A stretch of DNA of 64,000 bases, from positions 1 through 64,000 of the forward strand of contig NZ_PVTK01000011.1 in NCBI RefSeq assembly GCF_003002925.1. Direction: 5' to 3'. The stretch comes from Vreelandella songnenensis. Lineage in GTDB: Bacteria > Pseudomonadota > Gammaproteobacteria > Pseudomonadales > Halomonadaceae. Both the position numbers and the translations under genes were made by a program. Below, one piece after another: positions 51,927-60,973 of this stretch; the first letter of the stretch is position 1, and every line of letters starts with the position of its first letter. The notes beneath the pieces are model-generated. The model ran no database searches. It worked only from the letters and a program-made list of their open reading frames with translations, and was not told where the DNA came from.

Positions 51927-52688
51927 TTAGGGTTCACCCATCTGGAGCTCGCCTGTATCGAGGTCGCCCGTCTCCAGAAGATACGGCACCGACATTGCTG
52001 GCATTTCGGTGTTCTCAAGCGCCTTGTTAACCTCGATCGGTTCGGCCGGGCCAAGAAAATAAGGCTGCCTGGCCCAGACGTAGATATCGCCGAGCGTTGC
52101 AACCCGGGCAGCCCACTCGCGCATTCTCAAGCGCCACTCTCCCGCTGCCGGCTCCTCCTCTGCCACGCACCCGGTGACTTCCATGCCCAGCGCCCGGCCA
52201 ATAAAGATGGCGCGCGGCAGGTGCCAGCTTTGTGTTACCAGAAGCGCTTTTTCAAGCTGAAATACATCGCGGGCTCGCACCAGCGTGTCGTAGGTGCTGA
52301 AACCGGCAAAATCCATGGTAAGTTGCTCGGCAGGTACGCCGCGCCGATAAAGGTCGCGCCACATGGCACGGGGTTCGTTGTAGGCCTGGGTACGGTTGTC
52401 TCCGGAAAGTAGCAGGTGCGATACGCGCGACTCGGCAATCAGCGAAGCAGAGGTACGCATGCGCGCATGAAAATGCGGGTTGCGTAACCCGCTACGCGTC
52501 CAGTGCGAGGTGCCGAATACGATACCCACATCGGCAGGCCGGCACTCGAGCACCTGCCTGTCGATATAGCGTGCGGTCGTCGCCAACACCCATAAATTAC
52601 CCACCACAAACAGCAATGCCGCCAGCAGCAACAAGGCTCCTAGCGACATCAACAGGCGTTTTGCCCAGGTTAACAGCACGCTGTGCAT
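51927..52688 (-). CDS. SanA/YdcF-like DUF218 membrane protein
   Basis: 253 residues. One N-terminal helix (LLMSLGALLLLAALLFVVGNLWV) then a DUF218 domain: PADVGIVFGTSHWTRSGLRN, HLLLSGDNRTQAYNEPRAMW, FSTYDTLVRARDVFQLEKALLVTQSWHLPRAIFIGRALGM in pieces. This is the SanA group, linked to envelope barrier function and vancomycin sensitivity at high temperature in E. coli. ATG 52688 is preferred to a TTG at 52700. It is 18 bp after sufT and may share the suf transcript, though a functional link is not evident. Confidence 0.82.
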   Translation of the reverse strand: MHSVLLTWAKRLLMSLGALLLLAALLFVVGNLWVLATTARYIDRQVLECRPADVGIVFGTSHWTRSGLRNPHFHARMRTSASLIAESRVSHLLLSGDNRTQAYNEPRAMWRDLYRRGVPAEQLTMDFAGFSTYDTLVRARDVFQLEKALLVTQSWHLPRAIFIGRALGMEVTGCVAEEEPAAGEWRLRMREWAARVATLGDIYVWARQPYFLGPAEPIEVNKALENTEMPAMSVPYLLETGDLDTGELQMGEP

Positions 52689-52706
52689 CTTGTGACCCAA
52701 GGGCGC

Positions 52707-53276
52707 TTAAAACATGCCAAGCTCAAGTTTTGCCTCATCGCTCATCATGTCGCGGCTCCAGGGAGGGCTGAAGACGATTTCGGTGTGTACTTTATTGATC
52801 TGCGGCGCGCCCAGAATCTTGTTGCGGGCATCGGCAGCAATCACATCCCCCATGCCACAGCCAGGCGCTGTCAGGGTCATGCGAATGGTCACCATGCGCT
52901 CACCGCTGATCAGGCGCTCGATTCGGCAACCGTACACCAATCCAAGATCCACGATATTGACGGGGATCTCCGGATCGAAACAGGTGCGCAACTGATCCCA
53001 TACGAACTGCTCGATCTCTTCCTCACTGGCATTCTCATGCAGGGTCGGGCGCGGCAGCGATTCAAGGCCCAGCGCGTCCAGGTTGCGTCCTTCCACCAGG
53101 TACAACCGCCCTTCATAACCAACGCTGACCGAGCTGCCCTTCGCCTGCATAACGCTGACCACGCTATCTTCCGCCAGGGTTTCCGTCTTGCCAAACGGAA
53201 TCGCAATCGCCTCGACGTCGCGCTGAAGCGGCAGTTTCTGGCCTCGCTCAAGGCTTGCGACTTGCTCGATATTCAT
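52707..53276 (-). CDS. sufT: Iron-sulfur cluster assembly/maturation protein SufT
   Basis: 189 residues. An N-terminal part of about 85 residues (LPLQRDVEAIAIPFGKTETL, SVSVGYEGRLYLVEGRNLDA) precedes a DUF59/MIP18 domain: VWDQLRTCFDPEIPVNIVDLGLVYGCRIE and MTLTAPGCGMGDVIAADAR with the conserved Cys. SufT homologues aid Fe-S loading of lipoate synthase and aconitase under high demand. It follows sufS by 8 bp. Confidence 0.9.
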   Translation of the reverse strand: MNIEQVASLERGQKLPLQRDVEAIAIPFGKTETLAEDSVVSVMQAKGSSVSVGYEGRLYLVEGRNLDALGLESLPRPTLHENASEEEIEQFVWDQLRTCFDPEIPVNIVDLGLVYGCRIERLISGERMVTIRMTLTAPGCGMGDVIAADARNKILGAPQINKVHTEIVFSPPWSRDMMSDEAKLELGMF

Positions 53277-53284
53277 AGGTTTCC

Positions 53285-54550
53285 TTAACGCACCATACCA
53301 ATCACCCGATTGAGAGCATCCACGAAGGTGTCTACTTCATCAAGGGTATTATACGCGGCAAATGACGCACGGCACGTGGCATCCACACCAAAATGATGCA
53401 GCAGTGGCTGTGCGCAGTGATGGCCGGTACGAATCGCCACACCCAACTGGTCGATCAGCAGACCGATATCCTGGGAATGCGCCCCATCCACCACGAACGA
53501 GAGCACGCCCGCCTTGTCAGGCGCCGTTCCCAGAATGCGTAGCCCGTCAATCGACGATACCGCGTGTGTGGCGTGCTCAAGCAGCACGTGTTCCCACTGC
53601 CCAATGGCGCCCACGCCCACCTCTTCCAGCCACTCAAGGGCGCGTCCCAGGGCAATCACTTCGGCGATTGCCGGCGTACCCGCTTCAAACTTGTGCGGAA
53701 TGCCCGCAAAGGTGGTACCCGCATCAAACGAGACGGTCTTGATCATCTCGCCGCCGCCCTGCCAGGGCGGCATGGCCTCGAGCAACGCCTTTTTGCCGTA
53801 GAGCACGCCAACCCCTGTCGGGCCGTAAACCTTGTGGCCCGAGAAGGCGTAGAAATCAGCGTCAATGGCCTGAACGTCCACCGCCTGATGCGGTGTGGCC
53901 TGAGCCCCATCCACCAGAATCAGTGCACCCTGCTGATGCGCCAGTGCCGCCATCTCTTTGACCGGGTTGATGGTACCCAGGGCGTTGGAGACGTGATTCA
54001 CCGCAACCAGCCTGGTGCGCTCATTGAGCAGTTCACGGTACGCCTGCATGTCCAGCGCGCCGCTATCATCCACCGGTATGACCTTGATGGTGAACCCGCG
54101 CTCGGCGGCCAGCAGCTGCCAGGGCACGATATTGGAGTGATGCTCAAGCAGCGAGATCAGCACTTCATCACCCGCGCCCAGGTGCGTACGCCCCCAGGTC
54201 TGGGCCACCAGATTGATGGCCTCGGTAGTGCCGCGGGTAAAGATGATTTGCCGTGCATCCTCTGCATTGAGAAATGCCCTGACCTTATGACGCGTGCCCT
54301 CGAAGGCTGCCGTTGCCTCATCGGCAAGCGTATGCAGCCCCCGGTGAATATTGGCATTACAGCGCGAGTAGTAATCGCTGAACACGTCAATCACCTGCCG
54401 AGGCGTCTGGCTGGTCGCCGCGTTATCCAGATAGACAAGCGGCTTGCCATGGACCTTGCGATCCAGGATCGGGAAATCCTGACGCAGCGCCAGCACGTCA
54501 TAGGGCGCCTGGGCAAACGCATTGGCCTTTTCAAGGACCGTCGAGGACAT
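53285..54550 (-). CDS. sufS: Cysteine desulfurase SufS
   Basis: 421-residue PLP enzyme (class V aminotransferase fold) that takes sulfur from cysteine for cluster building. Seen: YLDNAATSQTPRQVIDVFSDYY, FTRGTTEAINLVAQTWG, LEHHSNIVPWQLLAAERG, the PLP lysine in DFYAFSGHKVYGPTGVGVLYG and the catalytic cysteine in RTGHHCAQPLL. Type II/SufS features. No SufE or SufU sulfur-acceptor gene is seen in this operon. 26 bp after sufD. Confidence 0.95.
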   Translation of the reverse strand: MSSTVLEKANAFAQAPYDVLALRQDFPILDRKVHGKPLVYLDNAATSQTPRQVIDVFSDYYSRCNANIHRGLHTLADEATAAFEGTRHKVRAFLNAEDARQIIFTRGTTEAINLVAQTWGRTHLGAGDEVLISLLEHHSNIVPWQLLAAERGFTIKVIPVDDSGALDMQAYRELLNERTRLVAVNHVSNALGTINPVKEMAALAHQQGALILVDGAQATPHQAVDVQAIDADFYAFSGHKVYGPTGVGVLYGKKALLEAMPPWQGGGEMIKTVSFDAGTTFAGIPHKFEAGTPAIAEVIALGRALEWLEEVGVGAIGQWEHVLLEHATHAVSSIDGLRILGTAPDKAGVLSFVVDGAHSQDIGLLIDQLGVAIRTGHHCAQPLLHHFGVDATCRASFAAYNTLDEVDTFVDALNRVIGMVR

Positions 54551-54576
54551 TGTTCACTCCTTTAAAGGCGCGAGGC

Positions 54577-55920
54577 CTAGTCGTTAAGCGCGACGGCGGT
54601 TTCCACCAGCCCGGCCAGATTGAAACGCTCGGGCAGCTTGCCGGCAACGGCAAGCTCGACCCGTTCGGCCACAGCGTCCAGGGTTACCTTATCCAGTACT
54701 TCGCCGGCAAACGCCAGGGTCAGCAGGCCGCGCGCCGTGGCTTCATCGATGCCGCGGGTGCGCAGTGCGTAGATCGCTTCTTCGTCCAGCTGGCCGGTGG
54801 TCGTGCCGTGGGAGCACTTCACGTCATCGGCATAGATCTCAAGCTCGGGCTTGGCATCGATCTGGGCGCGGTCCGAGAGCAGCAGGTTCTGGTTGCTCTG
54901 GAAGCCCTCGATCTTCTGGCTGTCACGCTTGACGTACACCTTGCCATTGAACACACCGTGGGCGCGATCATCCAGAATGCCCTTGTAGTTCTCGTTGGAG
55001 AACGTCAGCGGCGCGTTGTGATTGACCTTGGTGTGGTTATCCACGTGCTGACGGCCCTGGCCGAAGAACAGACCAAAGAAGTTGGTCTCGGCACCCTGCC
55101 CATTCAAGTCACTGATCAGGTCGTTGCGCACCAGCGCGCCGCCCAGGTTCAGGTTATAGGAGGTGTAGCGCGTATCGCGACCCTGCTCGACGTGCATGCT
55201 GGCCACGTGCATGTCATTGAGCGGTGCTTCCTGCAGCTTGTAGTGATTGAGGATAGCGCCGCGATCCAGCATGAACTCACCCACCACGTTGGTAAAGTTC
55301 GCCGCTTCCAGATCACCGCAGTAGTGCTCGATCAACGTGGCTTCACTGCGCCCGCCGGCCTCGACAAGAATACGCGGGTGGCTCATCACCGGTGTGGCGT
55401 TGGCGCGTGAGAGAAACTGCAGCAGGATGGGCTTGTCGACCACCGTACCAGGCGCGATACGCACCACGGCGCCCTCTTCCATAAAGGCGGTATTGAGCGC
55501 GGCAAACGTGGAGAAGTCGACCCCGGTCAAACGCCCCAGCGGGCCGCCTACCGCTTCGTGGTTTTCGCTCAGCGCCTTGGAGAGCGGCAGCACGTGCACG
55601 CTTTCAGGCAGCGCATCCACGTCGGAAAGCGCCGGCGCGTAGACGCCGTCCACGAAGGTCAGACGGTACGCATCTACCGGCAGCGTCAAGGCGGCGGCCT
55701 GGGCCGGCGAGAAATCCGCGTTGTCGGCCAGAGCAAAGTTGCCCTGGGCGATGCTGCGCACGTCGGTGTATTTCCACTCTTCATCGCGACGGGTCGGAAA
55801 ACCCAGCGCTTCAAAGCGTGCGGCACCCGCCTGACGGCGCGCGGCAATCCAGGAAGGCTCCGCATCGCGCTGCTGGCTGCGCGTTTTCAGCGTATCCAGA
55901 AAGGTTTGCGTATCGCTCAT
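54577..55920 (-). CDS. sufD: Fe-S cluster assembly scaffold subunit SufD
   Basis: 447 residues. N-terminal helical part (AARRQAGAARFEALGFPTRRDEEWKYTDVR in pieces) and the SufBD beta-helix core (ARILVEAGGRSEATLIEHYCG-like LVEAGGRSEATLIEHYCGDL, NLNLGGALVRNDLISDLNGQ, DRAHGVFNGKVYVKRDSQK, and CSHGTTTGQLDEEAIYALRTRG). Forms SufBC2D. Its ATG overlaps the sufC stop as ATGA. Confidence 0.95.
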   Translation of the reverse strand: MSDTQTFLDTLKTRSQQRDAEPSWIAARRQAGAARFEALGFPTRRDEEWKYTDVRSIAQGNFALADNADFSPAQAAALTLPVDAYRLTFVDGVYAPALSDVDALPESVHVLPLSKALSENHEAVGGPLGRLTGVDFSTFAALNTAFMEEGAVVRIAPGTVVDKPILLQFLSRANATPVMSHPRILVEAGGRSEATLIEHYCGDLEAANFTNVVGEFMLDRGAILNHYKLQEAPLNDMHVASMHVEQGRDTRYTSYNLNLGGALVRNDLISDLNGQGAETNFFGLFFGQGRQHVDNHTKVNHNAPLTFSNENYKGILDDRAHGVFNGKVYVKRDSQKIEGFQSNQNLLLSDRAQIDAKPELEIYADDVKCSHGTTTGQLDEEAIYALRTRGIDEATARGLLTLAFAGEVLDKVTLDAVAERVELAVAGKLPERFNLAGLVETAVALND

Positions 55921-56666
55921 GCCGCGGACTCCTCGATACCTTCGTAACCGTTGGCCTCTAGCTGTTTGGCAAGTTCGGCGTCGCCGGTCTTGACGATGCG
56001 GCCATCTACCAGAACGTGAACCTTGTCCGGCACGATGTAATCCAGCAGACGCTGGTAGTGGGTCACCAGCAGAATCGCCCGCTCTTGCGCGCGCAGGCTG
56101 TTGACGCCGTCAGCCACTACTTTCATGGCATCGATATCCAGACCGGAATCGATTTCATCGAGCATGGCGAGCTTGGGCTGGAGTACCAGCATCTGCAGAA
56201 TTTCGTTGCGCTTTTTCTCGCCACCGGAGAAGCCTTCGTTGACGGCGCGCTGCAAAAAGCTGGCATCCATCTTCATGAAGCCGAGTTTCTCTTTCACCAG
56301 CTTCATGAACTCAGGTGCCGGCATGTCGTCAAGGCCACGGGCCTTGCGCTGTGCGTTGAGCGCGGACTTCAGCAGGTAGATGTTCTTCACCCCCGGAATT
56401 TCGACCGGGTACTGAAAGCCCAGCAGCAGGCCTGCCTGGGCGCGCTCCTCGATCTCCATTTCCAGCACGTCCTGGCCTTCAAAGGTGATGCTGCCCTGGG
56501 TGACTTCGTAGCCATCCTTACCGGCAATCACCGCTGACAGGGTCGATTTACCCGCGCCGTTAGGCCCCATGATGGCGTGCACTTCGCCGGCATTGATGGT
56601 CAGGGTCAGGCCCTTGAGAATCTCTTTGTCTTCAACGGTAACGTGTAAATCAGTAACTTGCAGCAT
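55917..56666 (-). CDS. sufC: Fe-S cluster assembly ATPase SufC
   Basis: 249-residue ABC-type ATPase without membrane domain. Walker A GPNGAGKSTL, signature FSGGEKKRNEILQML, Walker B KLAMLDEIDSGLDIDAM, H-loop LLVTHYQRLL. It powers conformational change of SufB-SufD. ATG 56666 (MLQVTDLHV) has AAGG upstream; a TTG three codons earlier is less likely. 76 bp after sufB. Confidence 0.95.
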   Translation of the reverse strand: MLQVTDLHVTVEDKEILKGLTLTINAGEVHAIMGPNGAGKSTLSAVIAGKDGYEVTQGSITFEGQDVLEMEIEERAQAGLLLGFQYPVEIPGVKNIYLLKSALNAQRKARGLDDMPAPEFMKLVKEKLGFMKMDASFLQRAVNEGFSGGEKKRNEILQMLVLQPKLAMLDEIDSGLDIDAMKVVADGVNSLRAQERAILLVTHYQRLLDYIVPDKVHVLVDGRIVKTGDAELAKQLEANGYEGIEESAA

Positions 56667-56742
56667 AGTTATCAACCTTCTAATTCTGGCGAGTCGCTGG
56701 CGCGACGCTAATCAAAGTAGTGTTGTAAAAACCGGTAAACGC

Positions 56743-58185
56743 TTAACCCACCGCGCCTTCAAGCGTCACGTTCAAGAGCGCCTCGGCCTCGACCGCAAAC
56801 TCCATCGGCAGCTCCTGGAAAACATCCTTGCAGAAGCCGTTGACGATCATGCTGACTGCGTCTTCTTCGGTGATACCCCGGCTGCGGCAATAGAACAGCT
56901 GGTCTTCACCGATTTTTGACGTGGTTGCCTCATGCTCGATGGTGGCGGTGCTGTTACCGATTTCCTGATAGGGGAAGGTGTGCGCGCCGCACTTGTCGCC
57001 GATCAGTAGCGAATCACACTGGGTAAAGTTACGCGCGCCCTTGGCTCGCGGGCCGATCTTGACCAGGCCGCGGTAAGACTGGTCGCTTTTACCTGCCGAA
57101 ATACCTTTGGCAACGATATAGGAGCGCGTGCCTTCACCGATGTGAATCATCTTGGTGCCGGTATCCGCCTGCTGGCGGCCGTTGGTCACGGCTACGGAGT
57201 AGAACTCACCGATACTGTCCTTGCCGCGCAGAACGCAGGAAGGATACTTCCAGGTGATCGCCGAGCCGGTTTCTACCTGTGTCCAGCTGATGCGCGAACG
57301 CGCGCCGCGACAGTCACCACGCTTGGTCACGAAGTTGTAGATACCGCCCTTGCCGTCTTCGTCACCGGGGTACCAGTTCTGAACGGTCGAGTACTTGATA
57401 TAGGCATCATCAAGTGCCACCAGCTCGACCACCGCCGCGTGCAGCTGGTTCTCGTCACGCATGGGCGCGGTGCAGCCTTCAAGGTAGGAGACCTGGGCGC
57501 GGCTTTCACACACGATCAGCGTGCGCTCGAACTGCCCGGTATTGGCGGCATTGATGCGGAAGTAGGTGGAGAGTTCCATCGGGCAGGTAACGCCTTCAGG
57601 CACGAACACGAAAGAGCCATCGGTAAAGACAGCGGAGTTGAGCGCGGCAAAGTAGTTGTCCGCCACCGGCACCACGGTACCCAGGTACTGCTTGATCAGC
57701 TCGGGGTAGTCGCGGATCGCCTCGGAAATGGAGCAGAAGATGACGCCGGCTTCAGCCAGCTCCTTCTTGAACGTGGTGGTGACCGATACCGAATCGAATA
57801 CCGCATCCACGGCAACACCGGCAAGCGCTGCGCGCTCGTGCAGTGGAATGCCCAGCTTTTCGTAGGTTTCCAGCAGTTTGGGGTCGACTTCGTCCAGGCT
57901 TTGCGGGCCATCTTCAGGGCGCTTGGGGGCGCTGAAGTAGGAGATGGACTGATAATCGATAGGCGGATAATCCAGATGCGCCCAGGAGGGCTCTTTCATC
58001 TTCAGCCACTGATGGTAAGCATCAAGACGCCACTCGAGCATCCATTCCGGTTCGCCCTTCTTCTTGGAGATGAAGGCAATGGTGTCTTCGTCCAAGCCGG
58101 GTGGAAGGGTGTCGCTTTCAATATCGGTTACAAAACCATCTTTGTATTCGCGACGAACCAACTGTTCCATTTCTTCAGTTGCCAT
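56743..58185 (-). CDS. sufB: Fe-S cluster assembly scaffold subunit SufB
   Basis: 480 residues. Seen: [15 protein letters not shown] [80 protein letters not shown] in pieces, [20 protein letters not shown], and [19 protein letters not shown] with the C-terminal cluster and persulfide cysteines. ATG 58185 has GGAGG 8 nt upstream, better than an upstream start at 58230. First structural gene of the suf cluster, 73 bp after the regulator. Confidence 0.95.
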   Translation of the reverse strand: MATEEMEQLVRREYKDGFVTDIESDTLPPGLDEDTIAFISKKKGEPEWMLEWRLDAYHQWLKMKEPSWAHLDYPPIDYQSISYFSAPKRPEDGPQSLDEVDPKLLETYEKLGIPLHERAALAGVAVDAVFDSVSVTTTFKKELAEAGVIFCSISEAIRDYPELIKQYLGTVVPVADNYFAALNSAVFTDGSFVFVPEGVTCPMELSTYFRINAANTGQFERTLIVCESRAQVSYLEGCTAPMRDENQLHAAVVELVALDDAYIKYSTVQNWYPGDEDGKGGIYNFVTKRGDCRGARSRISWTQVETGSAITWKYPSCVLRGKDSIGEFYSVAVTNGRQQADTGTKMIHIGEGTRSYIVAKGISAGKSDQSYRGLVKIGPRAKGARNFTQCDSLLIGDKCGAHTFPYQEIGNSTATIEHEATTSKIGEDQLFYCRSRGITEEDAVSMIVNGFCKDVFQELPMEFAVEAEALLNVTLEGAVG

Positions 58186-58258
58186 GGTGTTACCCTCCGG
58201 GCAGTTGGTGGCGAGTCGTCTCGCCGTCAATAGGGATAAATTGCCTGATCATTCGGTT

Positions 58259-58723
58259 TTACGCCGACACCGCCGACAGGCTGATAGATTGAATGGGCAG
58301 CTGCACGGGCAGCTTGATCGGCGCTGACGCGGCCAGATGGGCAAGCGTCACGCTTTCCAGAAGCGTACGAATGGCAAGCGATACGCGCTGCCAATTGTCC
58401 GCTACGCCGCAGGTAGCTGCCAGTTCACACTCGCCCTGGGCCTGACTGCATTCGGTCATTGCCACCGGACCTTCAATGGCCGAAATGATGTCAGCGGCGG
58501 TAATCTGCGAAGCAGGCCGGGCCAGCCGATAGCCACCCTGAGCACCGCGCTGAGAGGTCAAGAGCCCCGCCTTTACCAGCATCTTCAACGTCTTGCTGAC
58601 CGTGGGATGCGGCAACTGCACGGTTTCCGCCAGATCTGCCGCGGCGTGGGAGGCCTGCGGATGACGGGCGATCTGGGCCATCACTACAGCGGCGTAATCT
58701 GTCAGCCGGGAAAGCTTTAGCAT
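58259..58723 (-). CDS. Rrf2-family Fe-S regulator of the suf operon (IscR/SufR-like)
   Basis: 154 residues. Winged helix: MLKLSRLTDYAAVVMAQIAR, AADLAETVQLPHPTVSKTLKML, QRGAQGGYRLARPASQITAADIISAIEGP in pieces, then the cluster cysteines TECSQAQGECELAATCGVADNW (three Cys). It senses Fe-S status and represses the suf genes when clusters are plentiful. ATG 58723 with GGGAG upstream is used; the frame is open to 58882 but that part covers the promoter. It heads the operon and its promoter overlaps an IscR type-1-like site. Confidence 0.92.
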   Translation of the reverse strand: MLKLSRLTDYAAVVMAQIARHPQASHAAADLAETVQLPHPTVSKTLKMLVKAGLLTSQRGAQGGYRLARPASQITAADIISAIEGPVAMTECSQAQGECELAATCGVADNWQRVSLAIRTLLESVTLAHLAASAPIKLPVQLPIQSISLSAVSA

Positions 58724-58769
58724 ATCGACTCCCGTAGGCCAGTCAGTCATCGGGCTGGCGTGCGTATTA

Positions 58770-58808
58770 ATTGGGTACCATTTTAGTCCTGTATAAAATT
58801 GATGTGAA
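58770..58808 (-). promoter_or_regulatory. suf operon promoter with IscR type-1-like site
   Basis: Minus strand: -35 TTCACA (58808-58803), 17-bp spacer, -10 TAAAAT (58785-58780). A 25-bp stretch (58794-58770) fits the IscR type 1 consensus at 18 of 25 positions by eye, including the GACT-AAAA-T core, and overlaps the -10, as expected for autorepression. Confidence 0.6.
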
Positions 58809-58917
58809 GCCCTATTGCGAAAACATTGGCAAATTGCCCTCAATCTTGGCACGTTCGACGCAAATGCCATCAAAAACGCCAATCATTATCATTTAAAAAT
58901 GCTATTGGCCTACCGGC

Positions 58918-58949
58918 ATAAAAAAAGCCTGTCCCTTCAGGACAGGCTT
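58918..58949 (-). terminator. Intrinsic terminator of yjdM
   Basis: Stem AAGCCTGTCC/GGACAGGCTT with CTTCA loop and seven T on the minus strand, 22 bp after the yjdM stop. Confidence 0.9.
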
Positions 58950-58970
58950 CGAGGCCGCAGTACCGCTGTT

Positions 58971-59312
58971 TCAGGCTTTCTTGACGAACTGCGACTTGAG
59001 CTTCATGGGACCGATTCCGTCAATCTTGCAATCAATATCATGATCCCCTTCTACCAGACGGATACTTTTCACCTTGGTGCCCACCTTGACCACCAGTGAA
59101 CTGCCCTTGACCTTCAGATCCTTGATGACCGTCACACTATCGCCGTCAAACAGCGCATTGCCGTTGGCATCACGCACGCTTGAAGTCTCGTCCGAGGCAT
59201 CCGTTTCAGCCGTTTTCGACCACTCGTTGCCGCACTCGGGGCATACGTATTGCAGGCCGTCATCATAGGTAAAGCCAGAGGCGCAGGCAGGACAGTTGGG
59301 CAGTTCGTTCAT
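58971..59312 (-). CDS. yjdM: YjdM/PhnA-family zinc ribbon protein
   Basis: 113 residues. An N-terminal zinc ribbon with [14 protein letters not shown] and [10 protein letters not shown] (two CxxC pairs) and a C-terminal SH3-like domain ([40 protein letters not shown]). Old name PhnA, though a role in phosphonate use is not supported in E. coli. ATG 59312 has GGAG 6 nt before. Single gene with its own terminator. Confidence 0.88.
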   Translation of the reverse strand: MNELPNCPACASGFTYDDGLQYVCPECGNEWSKTAETDASDETSSVRDANGNALFDGDSVTVIKDLKVKGSSLVVKVGTKVKSIRLVEGDHDIDCKIDGIGPMKLKSQFVKKA

Positions 59313-59387
59313 GGACGGCTCCATCGCAGATCGTTGGAAAGCGATGGAGCCTACACGCCCTGAGCCAAATGTCCAGCGCCAGGCGCC

Positions 59388-59864
59388 TCAGTCGCGCTGA
59401 TAAGTGCCTACCAGTCGGTCGATTCCCAGCAAATGTGGCTCTACTTCATCCAGGAGCTCGGCTACGCTCAGCCCTTCGGGCAGTGCCGTCTGATGATCCA
59501 GTGCCAGCACCAGAAAGTAGTAAAGGTGCTTGCCATGCCCCTGAGGTGGCATCGGGCCACCGTAGCTTTGTTTATCGAAGTCATTGCTGCCTTGCGTGCC
59601 GATCGGCGTATTTTCTTCAAGACCTGTGATATCACCCGGCAGATTGTAAAGCATCCAATGAACGAACCCGTAGCGGCCATCCTTGACCAGCGGCGCATCC
59701 GGGTCATGGCAGATCACCGCAAAGCCTTTCGTGCCTTCCGGCACGTTATGCCAGGCAAGCGGTGGGGATACGTCATCGCCTTCGCCAGTATAGCGAGCGG
59801 GAATGGCTTCGAGCTGACCAAACGCCGTGCTGGTAACCTGCATGGAAGAGAGCGCAAATGCCAT
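59388..59864 (-). CDS. YbhB/YbcL family Raf-kinase-inhibitor-like protein
   Basis: 158 residues, PEBP fold: IPARYTGEGDDVSPPLAWHN, AVICHDPDAPLVKDGRYGFVHWMLYNLP in pieces, GSNDFDKQSYGGPMPPQGHG, HLYYFLVLALDH. The DPDAP and GGPMPPQGHGKH motifs form the ligand pocket. Cytoplasmic, no signal peptide. The role of bacterial members is not settled. AAGGAGG lies 5-6 nt before the ATG. Confidence 0.9.
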   Translation of the reverse strand: MAFALSSMQVTSTAFGQLEAIPARYTGEGDDVSPPLAWHNVPEGTKGFAVICHDPDAPLVKDGRYGFVHWMLYNLPGDITGLEENTPIGTQGSNDFDKQSYGGPMPPQGHGKHLYYFLVLALDHQTALPEGLSVAELLDEVEPHLLGIDRLVGTYQRD

Positions 59865-59951
59865 AAGGGCCTCCTTGGATTAGCCAATCATTTAGTGAAT
59901 ATCTACTTCAGGTAAATACACCCTACAGGGTAGCAATACTGGCCCAAAAGA

Positions 59952-60491
59952 TTAATTCAGATAGCCTGCGTACTGCTGCCACCACTGCTGAGCGATCTGA
60001 ACATTTTCCGCATTGTTCGAGGCATCCAGAACGCTGGGAAGCTGAACGTAATTACCCCCCGTCCGCGCCATCAGCAGGGGGTCCTGAGTGGCCAGCTGTA
60101 GTGCATAGAGCGCCAGCATCTGTTCATACTCATCCTGAGTATTCAGCCGGGCAAACAGCAGCGGTACCGCGGGCAGTCCAATCTCGCCCAGCCGCTCGGC
60201 GGCGATATACCATACCCGGGGCTGGGTACGGTCTCCGTAGGTCGACACGAACCGACGATCCGCCAGCCGGCTGACGTAGTAAGAGGCTTCCTCTTCAGGA
60301 CTTACATAAAGCGGCGGCACCCAATCCGTTGCTGACCCCGTAGTAGGATAACTCGATGGCGTGGTGGCCGGTATCGGCGCCACGACCGGCTCAGTTGCAC
60401 TGGCCGTCGGCGCGCGCTCAGGCGGATTACCCGCGCAGCCCGCCAAGGTCAAGCACCCTGCTATCAACACATACACCATTTTTTGCTGCAT
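59952..60491 (-). CDS. Hypothetical lipoprotein
   Basis: 179 residues with a lipoprotein signal (VYVLIAGCLTLAGC, lipobox LAGC), a Pro/Thr/Ala-rich linker of about 45 residues and a C-terminal helical domain (YYVSRLADRRFVSTYGDRTQ, PAVPLLFARLNTQDEYEQML, VQIAQQWWQQYAGYLN). The middle looks HEAT-like. Not recognised. Several ATGs lie close together; 60491 has the best spacing to AAGGGAG, 60497 is the alternative. Confidence 0.65.
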   Translation of the reverse strand: MQQKMVYVLIAGCLTLAGCAGNPPERAPTASATEPVVAPIPATTPSSYPTTGSATDWVPPLYVSPEEEASYYVSRLADRRFVSTYGDRTQPRVWYIAAERLGEIGLPAVPLLFARLNTQDEYEQMLALYALQLATQDPLLMARTGGNYVQLPSVLDASNNAENVQIAQQWWQQYAGYLN

Positions 60492-60525
60492 CGTCATGCT
60501 CCCTTGCACTCCCTATGCACTCTTT

Positions 60526-60897
60526 TCAAGACCAGCGGCCCTGCTGCTTCAAGCGTCGTTTCACCCAGCCATCGTAGAGCGCGCGCAGCCCCGGCTTGAT
60601 CAGCGGCAGGCCGATAAGCCAAGCGAGCGGACGCAGCAGCGGTACGCGCGCCATGAGTATTCGATAGGCATCGATGCCTTCGATGATACGGCCATCCGCC
60701 AACGCCAGGTGCAGCGATCTAAGCGCCGCATCGGTGCTGATTCCCCTGGTGCGCAGTTCATCCTGGTGCTCGCTTACATCACACCACTGAATATCGCCCG
60801 CACGTGAGCCAGCCCAGCGCTCGTAGCGCCGACGATCCTGGCGGCAGCTGGGGCAAACCGCATCGTAATATACCTTGATACACGCGTGATGGGGCAT
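60526..60897 (-). CDS. DCC-family thiol-disulfide oxidoreductase-like protein (DUF393)
   Basis: 123 residues. KVYYDAVCPSCRQDRRRYER carries the thioredoxin-like CPSC in a DxxCPxC setting; IQWCDVSEHQDELRTRGIS and HLALADGRIIEGIDAYRIL are typical of the DCC/DUF393 family. The fold suggests redox activity but substrates are unknown. It follows the lipoprotein's gene in reverse order: this gene is upstream, with 34 bp between them on the same strand. Confidence 0.85.
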   Translation of the reverse strand: MPHHACIKVYYDAVCPSCRQDRRRYERWAGSRAGDIQWCDVSEHQDELRTRGISTDAALRSLHLALADGRIIEGIDAYRILMARVPLLRPLAWLIGLPLIKPGLRALYDGWVKRRLKQQGRWS

Positions 60898-60973
60898 ATA
60901 GGCTCAATGTAGATATCAGTTTTCAAGTGTGGCACTTCACCTGTACGACGCAAACTAATTGCTTAGGTCAATC

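Noticed and set aside
57142..58233. 363-codon plus-strand open frame opposite sufB
   Set aside because: Shadow frame of sufB running through its promoter-side leader; no motif.
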